The position numbers and the translations under genes were made by a program. A stretch of DNA of 64,000 bases from Pogostemon cablin (Eukaryota > Streptophyta > Magnoliopsida > Lamiales > Lamiaceae). The first letter of the stretch is position 1; every line of letters starts with the position of its first letter. The notes below the pieces were generated by a model, which was not told the DNA's origin, did not search any database, and was given only the letters and a program-made list of their open reading frames with translations. This document shows positions 23,543 to 34,689 of the stretch, piece by piece. The stretch covers positions 27,162,064 to 27,226,063 of the forward strand of contig CM042997.1 in assembly GCA_023678885.1 (NCBI GenBank), given 5' to 3'.

Positions 23543-23650
23543 ATGGGGGGTTGCGTTTATCGCTGCAATTGTCTCTGCTTCTACAATTGCATCTGCCGTC
23601 TCTGCAACCCCCCACTTCTCATTTATGAACTAATTTATTATTTTATTTAA
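23543..23650 (+). CDS. Candidate 35-residue cysteine-rich peptide ORF
   Basis: ATG at 23543 opens a 35-codon frame beginning MGGCVYRCNCLC. Cysteines fall at 4, 8, 10, 12, 16, 18 and 21 (C-X3-C-X-C-X-C-X3-C-X-C-X2-C), followed by a hydrophobic tail. The same DNA folds as a hairpin: GGGGGGTTGC (23545-23554) pairs with 23604-23613, and TGCAATTG (23564-23571) with 23584-23591. A CATTTAAAG motif at about 23440 could be a TATA box. It converges on the DRB gene (stop at 23782). I recognise no family. The alternating Cys codons follow partly from the inverted repeat, so this may be a non-coding hairpin. Confidence 0.25.
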   Translation: MGGCVYRCNCLCFYNCICRLCNPPLLIYELIYYFI

Positions 23651-23781
23651 TTAATCTTACATTTTTTAAAAAATAATGATATATGATCAACATGGAGATT
23701 GGAGAACAAAAATACTGGTTTAATTAACCATAATAGTGGGGCTTAAATTTAATCACTCCAACTTACAGTAAGAAAATTTTC

Positions 23782-25367
23782 TCATAACTTTAGCTTGCTC
23801 ATGCTAGTAGCAAACTCCGCCGTTGGCGGCGGCGCCGGAGTAGCATCTTTCGGCGGCGGAGGTGGAGCTGCGCAGACTGGAATGACTGATCTGATTTGAA
23901 CTGCTGGTGCAATCCTCTGTCTGCCATTGAAACTTGGACTGCAGTAACTTGATTGGATCTTGAATGGATTGGAATTAGCAATCTTGGATGGTTTTGTGAA
24001 ATCAATTGCCTCTGAAATCTTGTTGCTAATCCACTCGTTGTCGTGTTCTAGAAGTTTCGAATTTTTCATGGGGGGGATTTTCCCTCCTGTTTGATTGTGG
24101 TGGAGTGGGTAAATATGTGAAGTTGAAGAAGCAGTACTGCTGCAGGGTTTCTTGATTGCTTCTGAAATCTTGTTAATCCACTCATCATCATCTTCTAGAA
24201 GCTTCGAATCTTTGATGGGGGGTTTTTCATTGTAGGCATGAAAATGACCAGCTGGTTTCTTGATTGCTTCTGAAATCTTGTTAATCCACTCATAGTCATC
24301 ATCATCCACCTCTGTTTTCATTCTTGCATTTTGGTTGTAATGAGGTGGCTGGTTCCAACCTTTGAGTGCTTCAACTGGTTTCTCGATTGCTTCAGAGATG
24401 ATATTATCAATATTATCTTGGGGTGAGTGTGGTAATCTTATGATTTTGGTGGGAGGGTAGAGATTTGGAGGCAAGATCTTGGGGGTGGTTCTTGGTGGGG
24501 GAGGTGGGAGTAAGGACAAGAAATTGTTGTAGTTTTGGGGACACATTTCTAAATTAGTATCATCCATCAACTTCTTCCATGGCTGTTTCTGTCCAAAGCT
24601 AATCTCTCTTTGACCACCCCCACCCCCACCCCCCTTGTGCATTCTCCCTCTTGATTGATACTGATCTCTCCTCCTTATCACTCTGCTTTCATCTCTCCTT
24701 TGATGATGATGATGATGATTATGATCCAATGGACCTAGGTTTGGCACTACACAGAGAGAGAGGAGTAGAAATTAAACTACAAGAAACTTCAAGAGAGAGA
24801 GAGAGAAACAGGGGGGTTGGTTGGTTTACTTGTTTTGAATGAAGACCAAGCAGAAATAGCAGCATTCTTCTCAGCTTGTTTCTTGGTCTTTGCAGCTTCA
24901 CCGGCGAAGCTGATTCCGGCGATCTCCACCGTGCTTGTGAACACCGGAACATGGCCGGGGCCTGATCTGACGGTGGTGTATATGGGAAGTTTTAAACCAG
25001 CTCTATGAGCTGTCTCTTGAAGAAGATTCTTATATACCCCAGTTTCATCCTATGTCAGTTAGTCAATTAATCAAACACCATCAAAACACAACAAAAAAGA
25101 AAAGAAATTGCAACAGCTTACGAGAACTCTAGCAGTTAAAGACTTGGAAGGTCCTCTGGCGGAGAGAGAATTAAGCGCCACCTCAGCGGCGGCGTGCTCC
25201 GCCTGGCGTAGGGTGGTGGAATAAACAGGGCTTTCGAAGATTTCGCCATTGAAATTGACGGAAGCTTTGAAACGTGGCGCGTGATCGGGACCTTCTCGGA
25301 TGCAGGCGTAAGAAGGGAGATTGAAACAGCTTCGTTGAGCAAGTTCTTGCAGCTGATTCTTGAACAT
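23782..25367 (-). CDS. DRB2/3/5-like double-stranded RNA-binding protein
   Basis: Plant DRB proteins bind dsRNA and assist or modulate Dicer-like processing of small RNAs. Three exons (25122-25367, 24830-25049, 23782-24746) encode 476 residues. The first dsRBD covers about residues 1-70 (MFKNQLQELAQRS, HAPRFKASVNFNG, AEHAAAEVAL); the second covers about 84-152 (YKNLLQETAHRAG, KKQAEKNAAISAW). The long C-terminus is low-complexity, with a His run, Gly run and Pro runs. It carries four copies of a WINKISEAIKKP-like motif (about 267, 307, 343 and 393) and near the end QIRSVIPVCAAPPPP, a tail resembling that of Arabidopsis DRB2. Exon 2/3 junction splits the ATG codon at residue 156. The 5' flank holds a GA repeat. 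The assignment to DRB2/3/5 rests on the two N-terminal dsRBDs and the tail. Confidence 0.9.
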
Positions 25368-25435
25368 CTTTTATCTTCTCAGATGATGTTTCTAAATCTT
25401 ACACTCAACTTCACTTCACTCACTACCAGCAATGG

Positions 25436-25437
<2 letters not shown>

Positions 25438-25479
<42 letters not shown>
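25438..25479 (-). repeat. (GA)n repeat in the DRB 5' flank
   Basis: About 20 CT dinucleotides on the plus strand (GA on the coding strand), 70 bp upstream of the start codon, likely in the 5' UTR. GA tracts there are commonly bound by plant BPC proteins. Confidence 0.85.
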
Positions 25480-25482
<3 letters not shown>

Positions 25483-25559
25483 TACTTCACTCCATTTCTC
25501 TCTCCAACATAACTACTTCTCAATCTTTGATCCCTTCCTTAGATTTTTTGGTTTATAAC

Positions 25560-26300
25560 TGATTTCCTACCACCTTTAAGTGAAACAGAGCTTTTTCTCA
25601 CTGTAACTATTGAAAATAAAAAATAAATACTAAAATTCTATTCAAATCTAAATTTTAACTTTATGTTCAGATTTTATATGGAATTCATTTCATTAAACAC
25701 AATAGCCTGTGGGTAGCCTGTGCGGTAAGATTTGAATAAATAATAATAATTCACTATTACATAAACAATTCCCTAATATTTTATTAATACTGATAATATT
25801 GTCCATTTTCCTTCAAACTTAGTTCACATGTTTTATAAATGTCCATCTTTTTTATATTCCGTGGAAGACGCAAAGGAGTTTTTTCCTTCCCTTTTTCTTA
25901 ATTTTTTTTTTTTTTATATTTCCTCAATAGCCAAAAACTCAACTTTTCACTGGCTTATATTTTTACCACACACGATAATATTATTCAATTTATGAACAAA
26001 CATTATTGATATACAAATAAAAAGAGTAATTGAGTAAATGCTGCTGAAAATAGAAGGAAAGAAAATTACTACGAGACCGGATAAGTGAAGTTAATGTTGC
26101 AACATTGGCGCCACTCGGCCGGGGGCATATTCGCCATTTCACAAAGTGATCCATCATTGATCTCTCTCTTCAACTGTATAAGGGAGGACAAGAATCTTCC
26201 AAGCCCATCCTAAACAACGTTGTCTGCAAGCAACCTTTAAAAGACACTTCACAAAACACCAAAAATCTGGACACCCCAGACCAACATGCCACGAATAATC
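25560..26300. other. Intergenic stretch between DRB and DHHC genes
   Basis: No gene was seen. A plus-strand TGTATAAGGGAGG at 26174-26186 resembles a TATA box and precedes the fold-back at 26301. Confidence 0.45.
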
Positions 26301-26422
26301 GGGTGTTTTCGACCCGACATCCACTGCATGTTTTACGCGCTCACAGACATCACCATGGATGTCTGTGAGTGTAAAACATGTGATGGATGGGATGATGTGG
26401 TGCATAGGGTCGAAAAAGTCCC
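26301..26422 (+). ncRNA. Candidate microRNA-like fold-back
   Basis: The 5' arm 26301-26351 and 3' arm 26358-26422 are separated by a 6-base loop (ACCATG). The loop-proximal stem is CTCACAGACATC with GATGTCTGTGAG, then GCATGTTTTAC with GTAAAACATGT, then CATCCA with TGGATG, and further out TTTTCGACCC with GGGTCGAAAA. Mismatches and bulges are few over about 33 bp near the loop. A TATA-like TGTATAAGGG lies 125 bp upstream. I recognise no known miRNA family in either arm. It lies in the 3' flank of the DHHC gene, in antiparallel orientation. Strand is inferred from the TATA-like motif; a young inverted duplication or MITE is the alternative. Confidence 0.4.
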
Positions 26423-26781
26423 GAATTTCGACCATGACAACATCGAATTCCATCAACTATACTTGTTCTTGAATCGATCTTGACATGTTACACAACAAGA
26501 ACTAGGCGAGCTTTTAGCAATTAACTAAGTATAGTCACATTTGGGGGTGGGGGGGTACTATAGCTAAATCAACAATTACAACATAAGATTAGGGAAGAAA
26601 CCTCACATAGAACAAACACTTTTTCCTAAGGAAAACCCGAAACGAAACTCCTGCACAACCTGTCAAACCCGAGTCCAATACAAGGCACAACATCACAGCA
26701 AGTTTAATCACCACAATAAGAACTAACATACCAAAGATCAACTGATGGATTCTCCCCGAGTTGAATTCATCGGTTTGTCTG

Positions 26782-29700
26782 TTATAACTTGGGTTCCGTT
26801 GAACGAACAGTGCTGCTACTTCCACCTGTTCGGTTCGGTTCTCCCATTCTAGATGCCAAGGCAAGGACTTCAGGCGACATTTCCCAGCTCCCGCTTTTCC
26901 TTCCCCGGCTTGAACGTCTTGGGTGTATTCCAGCACGATCATTCTCATCAACCGTAGTCCTTATTTCGGGGGACATTTCCCCTAATCCACCATCCTTGGG
27001 GTTTACGCCGTCGTTATCACTCAATTGTCCTTCAGGGTGATCCAATACAGCACCAACATCTCCCCATACTGCTTTCCTTCCCATTTCAATGTCCTCCACA
27101 GCTTTTCCCATATTGGGGCTGACAAAACCACCTGCTACCGTTCGAGCTGGTAAAGCAGGTTCTCTTTGTACCTTAGCCCGGAAGTTGTTCTTTGATTGAG
27201 GTGTAGGACCACAAAATATCTCTTTGAAGTTGTCCACTACACCTTTGTTATATGGATTGGCGCGACGATCATATCTGTATCTAAAATTCTCGTATGTAGT
27301 CTGCAGAAAAGCATAATTAAGAAATTACTTCAAACGAAACCATTTAAAGAATAGCTAGAGACTATAGTATAGCATTTTCTGCACAAGGAATAAAGGTCCT
27401 TACCTGATTTGTACTGATAAGATACAAATGAAATGCCGTGAGACCACCAACAAACCAAACGGCTATGAAAGTGTAGACAATCAAAACAATTGAAGCAGGG
27501 GTCTTGATCATTGCTCTCCATATATATGTGTGCTCGGTATCCATAATCCTTTTAATGTAAACCCAGCAGAAACCGAAAACAAACAAACAAAGTAGAGTTG
27601 TTGAGAAGACAAACATGAAGAAGAACCGGTAGTTTCTCTGCAATAGCAATAAAATCATCAGTTGACCAAAAGCCATGTCTAATATGTTGACAATCTTAAA
27701 TGTGATAGTAAAAAAATGTGGGCGAATCAGAATGATGCCCACACAATCAATTAGTTATGGGGCCAACCAAAAATAAATACTGTAAAATACTGCAGCTGCA
27801 ATAGCAGTTCTACTGAGTAACAAAAAATACTAAAATCACCTTTTTAATTTTCTGACCATATATTGATTTTTAGGAGTTGCATAAATAGTATGACATGAAA
27901 CAGGTAGATATCAGGAGAGTTTAAGTAAAATAAATGATTATATTCTACATGTAAGGCTTCTATGGGACCAAGAAGTCTCACCAGTCCTATACACTGCCCA
28001 ACCCAAGGGCAATGATGGTCAAATCTTTCTACACAATTATTGCAAATGGAACAGTGTGAGCAACGAGGAGGTCGGTAAAGCATGCAGGTGTCGCAATACT
28101 TAATCTTAACCGTGGCGCCGTTGACCTCAACTTCCTTAATGCGAGGCAAGCGTAACTGAGGTGTTTGGGCCCCTTCTGCACTTCCATCATAGCCTTCAGG
28201 TTCTGGTGGATGTGCATTTCGAGGTATTATACCAGGATCTCTCCCAGATGTTAGCAAAAGAAGAATTAAATCCTGCAAGTAGAAAGAGAAATTATAAAAC
28301 CGACCTAGTAAATAACGAGACTGAGTCATTGTCTTAGGCCCTCAAGGCTCTTGCGTGAACCAGGTGCAATAGATGCTTTTGGACAACATTATCTACATCT
28401 AGTCTCTCTAAATGTAGTGTGCAGGAAAGGGGCTAACTAAAGCACCACAGTAACCGAGAATGCAACAAATTTCTAATATTGAAAACATCACAGACAATCA
28501 GCATCGAAGACAAGGATCAACTAATATCACATGTTCCATCAAGCTACAACTCCATAGCATATTCAGCTTTCAAGATTGAGAAAATTCGGTAAGTGGACTA
28601 CCAGTAGTAACTAGGAGAAGATAATACATGCAAGGCTTTGTTGAGACACTTAGATGTGCAAATTTTTGTAAGAGCAATGAAACAAGTTTCAAACACCTAA
28701 AGTGCATTAAGCCAAACATGTTTATTTTCTATCTGTTGCTCAGTTTCAAGAAATAAAAAAAAAAAAAAAAAAAAATTTGCAAACCATAGAAACCATTAGA
28801 GCCAGGGAGATAATATAGTGTGATGTCAACATATATCAACTTTATGAACCAACCTCCAAGCACCTAGCTCTTCTCAGCTAAACATGAGGAATATTGAAAA
28901 AAAAAAAAACCATTATGTGAATAAACATTGGAATTGAATGTGTTTGCAGGTATGAGAGAGAGAGAGCATACATAAAATGTGAAAACAACGGCAATGACCA
29001 TAATTGATATTCCCCAGTGACTAGAAAAATCATCCATCAGCTTTCGAGCAACAAAAACACAGAAGACAGAGACAGGAGCCACGATCAGGAATATAGTAAG
29101 AGCCAGCGACCTTACATCTGGTCCAAAAATAAATCTTCCTTGAAGGAAAAATTTCTGCAAAAAGGAAAGCAGGTCAGCAATCATGAAATAAACAGCCTGA
29201 AACGATGCTGGCCAAATCAATGATAAACATGCTTACATTTGCGCTTAAAGAGTTCTGCTAATATCAGAACTAAAGAAGAATAAGTAGGCTGGTGAGCATC
29301 ACAACGAATCCTCATCTCAATTTTTTATAAGAACTGATCACTTTGAACTGATAATAACCAAGTTCTTCGAAGGATTCAAAACAGGTTTCAAGATGTAAAG
29401 ATCACATTTTCAGTAACCCCTATACCAATTTGATCACTATGAATTGACAATAACTAAGGGATTCAACGGAATCAAAACAAACTTCAAGATGTAAAGTTTA
29501 TAGTTTAACAAGTTACAAGCTGGATACAGATTCACTAACAGAAATAGTGGACTAAACCTCAAATAAAATTCACACTTAACTGCATGCTAAAATTTCATAA
29601 TCACTTTCCAAGCACAATCAAACTCAGTGCAATCAACAAAGAAAGCAAACGGAAATTTTTTACTCAGATAAACCCAAAATTGTTTTGCATCTTTTTTTCC

Positions 29701-30047
29701 TTGGAAAAGCCAAATCATCAATTACAAACACAATCACTCAATGTTTCACCAGACGGAATCTAATAAAAAAATTTCACAATATTTTCAAACAAATTACAGG
29801 AAAATAATAACAAGCTTAAAAACATAAAGAATTCACTTCCAAACACCATGACGAAAAAATAAGCTTAAGAGAATCACGGATTCACAAGGAACAAACTACA
29901 ACAACTTAAATCAACTTCAAAATAAGAAAAAAGAAGAGCATAACTCACATTACTGCCTTTCCAGGCTTGATAAACCATGAGCTCATCCGACCCATTTGTG
30001 GATCCGGATAACGGATCCGACCGATTGGGAGGAGGAACAACATACAT
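26782..30047 (-). CDS. DHHC-type protein S-acyltransferase (palmitoyltransferase)
   Basis: This membrane enzyme attaches palmitate to cysteines of target proteins. Five exons (29949-30047, 28972-29154, 27982-28272, 27404-27637, 26782-27300) encode 441 residues. Two membrane spans lie in exon 2 and the start of exon 3 (about 43-70 and 77-101). The cysteine-rich domain runs from YCDTC (about 153) through CSHCSICNNC to the catalytic DHHC at 179-182 and PWVGQCIGL. Two more spans lie in exon 4 (about 197-220 and 238-265). The TTxE motif is TTYE at 270-273, followed by NPYNKG. The cytosolic tail of about 150 residues is hydrophilic and poorly conserved. These are the features of the plant PAT family. 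Start codon is ATG at 30045-30047 (MYVVPPPNRSD). The upstream flank has a (CT)n tract. Confidence 0.95.
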
Positions 30048-30251
30048 TTTTCACAAATTTCCCCAACTCAAGCTGAAATCTTTATCCACCAAAACCCTAC
30101 TACACACAATAATTAAGCACACAATGAACTGTTCATAAAGCACGCCCTCCAGAAATCTCAACTGTTCATAAAGCAGTTCAATAAACTCAGCGGAACGCAG
30201 GTGGACAAGCCATGAGGTAGGTTAGGGGCGTGTTTGGGGAAGAAGGGATTC

Positions 30252-30253
<2 letters not shown>

Positions 30254-30292
<39 letters not shown>
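30254..30292. repeat. (CT)n repeat upstream of the DHHC gene
   Basis: About 19 CT dinucleotides 210 bp upstream of the start codon, in the probable 5' UTR or core promoter. Confidence 0.85.
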
Positions 30293-30294
<2 letters not shown>

Positions 30295-30978
30295 GAGTGT
30301 TTTTTTCTGCTTTTGGCTGAGGGGAGAGAGAACAGCGAGATTCGATGTGAGGATTCACGCTTTACAGGAAGGTCAAACTGACGTGGCGGCCTCTTAGTGG
30401 TTCATGGAAAGACTGGGTCCCACAATTTGGTGTTTGTGGACCGTTTTGCCACTTCTGCTTTTCAGAATAATCGCGCACTTTGCGTCCAATTGTCGAAATC
30501 ATAGTCGCTAAACTTAAACAGCGCTTTTACTGCACTTTATCGCACTGCATGAATAAATACAATTATGTTAATTTAATTCCATTGTTGGGTCGATCGAGAT
30601 TAATTAAGGATTAAATGCATAATTAGCAGCACTAAACGGAGATGATCATGCCGTGGTACACCAAATTTGTAATGTGAGGTGGATGATTTAAGCACTTTAT
30701 TTTATTCCGATTATCGAAAATTGGGAATTTTGTAGTTAAAAAGGAATGAGTTAAATATGAGAGATTCACGTGGAAAATACGAGAATAAAAATAAATACTT
30801 CCTCTGTTATAATCTCTGTAGATGGTTTGTTGCTGTGTGATAATTAATGTGGCAGTATTTGAGAGAATTGACAATTTCTAACATAAATATGTGGCTAGAC
30901 CATATATTGAACATCAAATTGCTATAATTACTGATAAACAATTTAACTTAAATATTTTGACAAATTAGCCTCAAATTG

Positions 30979-31050
30979 GGTTCTATGGTGTAGTGGTTAG
31001 CACTCTGGACTTTGAATCCAGCGACCTGGGTTCGACTCCCGGTAGGACCT
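30979..31050 (+). tRNA. tRNA-Gln (anticodon UUG)
   Basis: 72 bases with a full cloverleaf. The acceptor stem is GGTTCTA with TAGGACC (one G-U pair) and discriminator T. The anticodon stem CTGGA/TCCAG encloses the loop CTTTGAA, giving anticodon TTG. The T arm carries the B box GGTTCGACTCC, and the A box TGGTGTAGTGG is present. A run of T immediately after position 31050 is a Pol III terminator. No intron. Confidence 0.97.
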
Positions 31051-31453
31051 TTTTTGTTTTTCAAAAAAATAAAAATCATTTTGTAATACTCTTGCAAATG
31101 TATGACTTTTTTTTTCTTTTTTTAGAGTACTCCTATATAAGAATAATTCAGTCTTGAAAAATTATTGAGTGTACATAAAACATCTGAAGATGTTATAATC
31201 AAGACCCATTGTCTCAAATATTATGAATTGGAGAAGATGTCATACTTTGTTAATATTGTAAGAATGATTTGGAATATGAAAAGAAATGGAGTACAATCTT
31301 GAAGTGTTTCATATTTTCTTACATCTTCTGAAAGTGATCTACATAACACTAAAAAAAGAGTATTGCACAATCCATCGTACTCGCTACAACATGAATGGCC
31401 CAATCAACACACAAACAGCAAGATCTTGTGTGCTCGAAAGAAATCTAATGTAC

Positions 31454-34400
31454 CTAAATCAGCTGAACACTTGTGACAGGACTTTTCCTGGATGCACAGA
31501 ATTCGATTAGGCGGCTATCGTCGAATGTTCCGAAGCCCGAGAGCTTTATACCATACATTTCCATCCTCTTTGCATCGCGTGGAAGGGGTGATTGCCAGAG
31601 TCCATCCCACCAAGCCGGTGGAAGAACAGGAGTTAGAGCACATTGGTTCGGCTGGCTTTGACAACTCAGTGGACCACCGAATCTGTTCCACACGTGACCC
31701 CACCCGACCTGATTCCTCAAACCCTGTGTAAGCAAATTGCTTTGGAAGCTACTCAGGAAAGTAATGCTGGAGGCGTTCTCATCTGTTGACAATGTTGGGA
31801 CTGGTTAGAAAAATGCGTTATTTAGAATGTCGAGTGGATGAAGCAGTACAGATTACCTAGAGAGTTTGCTGCTGCAAGTGCTGCAATCAACTGAGCGTAG
31901 GTGGTGCCAACACGTCGGTGAGCTCCAGAAATAACAGCATGCTTAGCACGTGACGCGAGGAAGAAATCTACAAAGGCTACCCATCTGGGAGCTGGACCCC
32001 AGTCCTTGGCTCTGAAATTTAGGATTTTCGATTTGCTTGTGTTGCCAGAGATATTTCCTTCGAAGAGTTCGTAATCAAAGTGCAGAACCTAAAAGTAACA
32101 ATGTCCACAATAGGTTAGAAAGCAATATAACATATTCTTCCCAAAAAAATCTCTAATATTGATGGTTTAACTTGATCAACACTTTTGAGATTAGTAAGGA
32201 TATTGAATGATTACCTCAGCAAATTCCATGATACTCGATGCAATGTCTTTGACCATAGAAGGGGTATCCGAAACCAAAACGACTTTAGGTTTAGATATCA
32301 TTGGAAGATTATCGACGGCCTTTCTTAGGCAATCTACCACTGCCTGCTTTGCTCTCACAGATCTGCAAACAAAAAATATTTCTGTGAGAAGTATGAGATT
32401 CTGGTGAGCAAAAGTGAAGTATATTTATCTCACTAATCATCTCCTCATATTATTTTAGAATGCTACATAAATTATCAGTCAATAAAATCTTGTGCACAAG
32501 ATGCTAAGATAGCATGATCTTAATATGCATGTACAAGATGCAATACATAATATCATTTTAAGATTAAGTAAAGTTCCAGCAATTAATTTTTTTCTGGGAA
32601 TTTGGAATGCTCAAACAGCAGAAATAATTGCTTACTATAATCTCAGATGGTGGTGAAAGTTAGTGTACACACTGTATTATCAGTCATATCCATTGGATTT
32701 TATTATCAGTCGTGCATAATTGGTTCATCGTCAGCTACCTAAAACAGAATTCGACAAGCAATTCACTGATTAAGTAATTCCGAAGCAGGTAATCATATAA
32801 TGGAAATAATGATTAATGTGACTTTTCATAATTAATGGGATACAGCGACTGCATGATAAAATCATATCGTTTTATGTAATTATAGGGACATACTTATATT
32901 AGGAAATAAAATAAGTTGAGGTTAGTTTGCTGCATGAAAAAAAAAAAGCTTCTGTGAGGTAAAATCAATCACTTTCTGCTTAAGGTTCACCACTTTTGAA
33001 CAATGCTATACACTCAGTACCTATTCATCATCATCCGCATGTGCAATGCAATATCAGGATCTCTCCTGCCTCTAAGAGCCCAATTCACTGCTTGCTCAAC
33101 ATCTCTAGAAGGAGACATTAGAATCTTCATAAGCTCCCCAAACACATTAGCCCTGTCCTGAAGATCTTCTGGGGGCCCAAACAAAGCAGAGGCTGTTTCC
33201 CTCATTTCAGGATGCACATTCTTTAAGAAAAACTGGGCTGCCACAGCATCTGTAGCATTCTGGAACCTGATAGAAGGAGAGATCAACAACCCTGTGATTT
33301 CTTAGAGAAAATTTAGCTGCATCCAATGTTCAAATTACCATATAATAGGTTCTCTCCATTCTTTCCAATTACTACAGAGAACATTTGTCCGTGATGGCTT
33401 CTGAAAATCATCAATCCTCATTGTTAAATGCCTTTTATATTTTGTTAGACAACGATTCTGCCTCCATAATTGCTTCACTTCCTTTAGGGTAAAGGAACTA
33501 TTGGAATAGGATATATAATCACCAAAAGGGTATTGATCCCTGAAAAGTCATATTATACAGTGAGAATTAGCTAAATTATACAAAAAGTCTAATTTGAAAC
33601 CCAAGTATCTTCCCATAATAATATTGCTTTCATTATTGTCATAGCCTAGCCACCTTTTACATATTTTACTAACTTAATCCTCAAAGAACTAGCAAGAAGA
33701 GAAACAATTTAAATGAGCAGAGAAACCAAACAAAGCAACAAATTCAGGTCCAAGATATTTAAAGGTAACACCTTAAATGAACAAAGCAACTAGATTTAAA
33801 AAAAAAAAAAAAAACATAAATCCAACAAAAACAGAAAGGCTTGAGAGAGAACCAATATGCCTGGTTTGCCCAATTATGAATGACCGGTTCAACATCACGC
33901 TCAGCGCAGCAGCAGTTAAAATCTTGTATAACTCATTTCCCAAACCAGCTGCTGATGCTTTTCCAATCACAAAACCATGATTACAGAACTCTTCTGGATG
34001 AAGTTCGCGCACTCTTGAAGCACCTGTAATTTAGATTAGTTCACCAAAATGCTATGGTTTCAATTGATTTCTATGAGATAATGCTTTCGAATGGAAAAAA
34101 CTAAGCAGTTGAAATTGCAATTAAATACTCGAGAAATCAATAAAAACAGAAATAAACCTAATAGAAACAACGTACCATTAACGGCGAAGTGATTACGAAT
34201 AATTCTCCTTACTCTAAAACTTTCCTCCACATAACCTCTTCTGAAGATCTCACCCATTTCTTCAACCGTTGCGCATTTTTTTCCAAAACCAGCTTCTTCC
34301 AGCTCAATATCCGTCTTATTAGCTGAAACTACATCTTTATCAATGATCTCTAGAGTTTTGTTCTTGATAGGGAGCGGAGAAGATGGCTGAATAGACCTGA

Positions 34401-34503
34401 GATCAGACATTAATAATCCGAGAATGGTAGATATTGCAATCAGGACTACGAGAAACCGAATCGGCAGTCGTCGCCGGCGCCGCGGCGTCGACTTCGAGCT
34501 CAT
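31454..34503 (-). CDS. Plant-specific type II membrane protein, fucosyltransferase-like
   Basis: Seven exons (34176-34503, 33861-34023, 33339-33539, 33021-33266, 32215-32362, 31857-32088, 31454-31782) encode 548 residues. A basic N-terminus (STPRRRRR) precedes one hydrophobic span at about 14-33, the layout of a Golgi type II enzyme. Motif AAGLGNELYKILTAAAL followed by NRSFIIGQTR resembles the GLGN..A..R region at the start of the donor-sugar fold in plant fucosyltransferase-like proteins; HRRVGTTYAQLIAALAA near the C-terminus resembles their closing motif. Other conserved stretches are YPFGDYI, FQNATDAVAAQFFLKN and PPAWWDGLWQ. I recognise the family as plant-wide but do not know a proven function, so the glycosyltransferase role is inference. 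Intron 2 appears to use a GC donor (33859-33860). The promoter has site II motifs. Confidence 0.82.
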
Positions 34504-34610
34504 TTTTCAGGCCTTCGTCAAATGCGATTTCCAGGCGGAGGATCCAAGCTCCAAGTCTCCACAATTCGGAGAACGTATTTCATCAGCCAGTTATGCCACT
34601 GACTTCTGCG

Positions 34611-34671
34611 ATATTTATATATTGGGCCCAGAATCAGAAGCCCGATCGAATGGCCCATTGAATTGGGCCCA
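34611..34671 (-). promoter_or_regulatory. TATA box and site II elements of the membrane-protein gene
   Basis: Minus-strand ATATATAAATAT at 34611-34622 is about 110 bp upstream of the start codon. Three TGGGCC/GGCCCA motifs (34623-34630, 34651-34657, 34663-34671) lie just behind it; such site II elements are bound by TCP factors in plant housekeeping promoters. Confidence 0.6.
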
Positions 34672-34689
34672 AACTGAAAATACAAGTAG

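Noticed and set aside
26154..26483. Open frames of 65-100 residues on both strands around the fold-back
   Set aside because: They arise from the inverted repeat and have no recognisable domain or splice context.
27006..27237. A separate gene reading plus strand opposite the DHHC C-terminus
   Set aside because: The frame is antisense to a well-supported terminal exon and has no family features.
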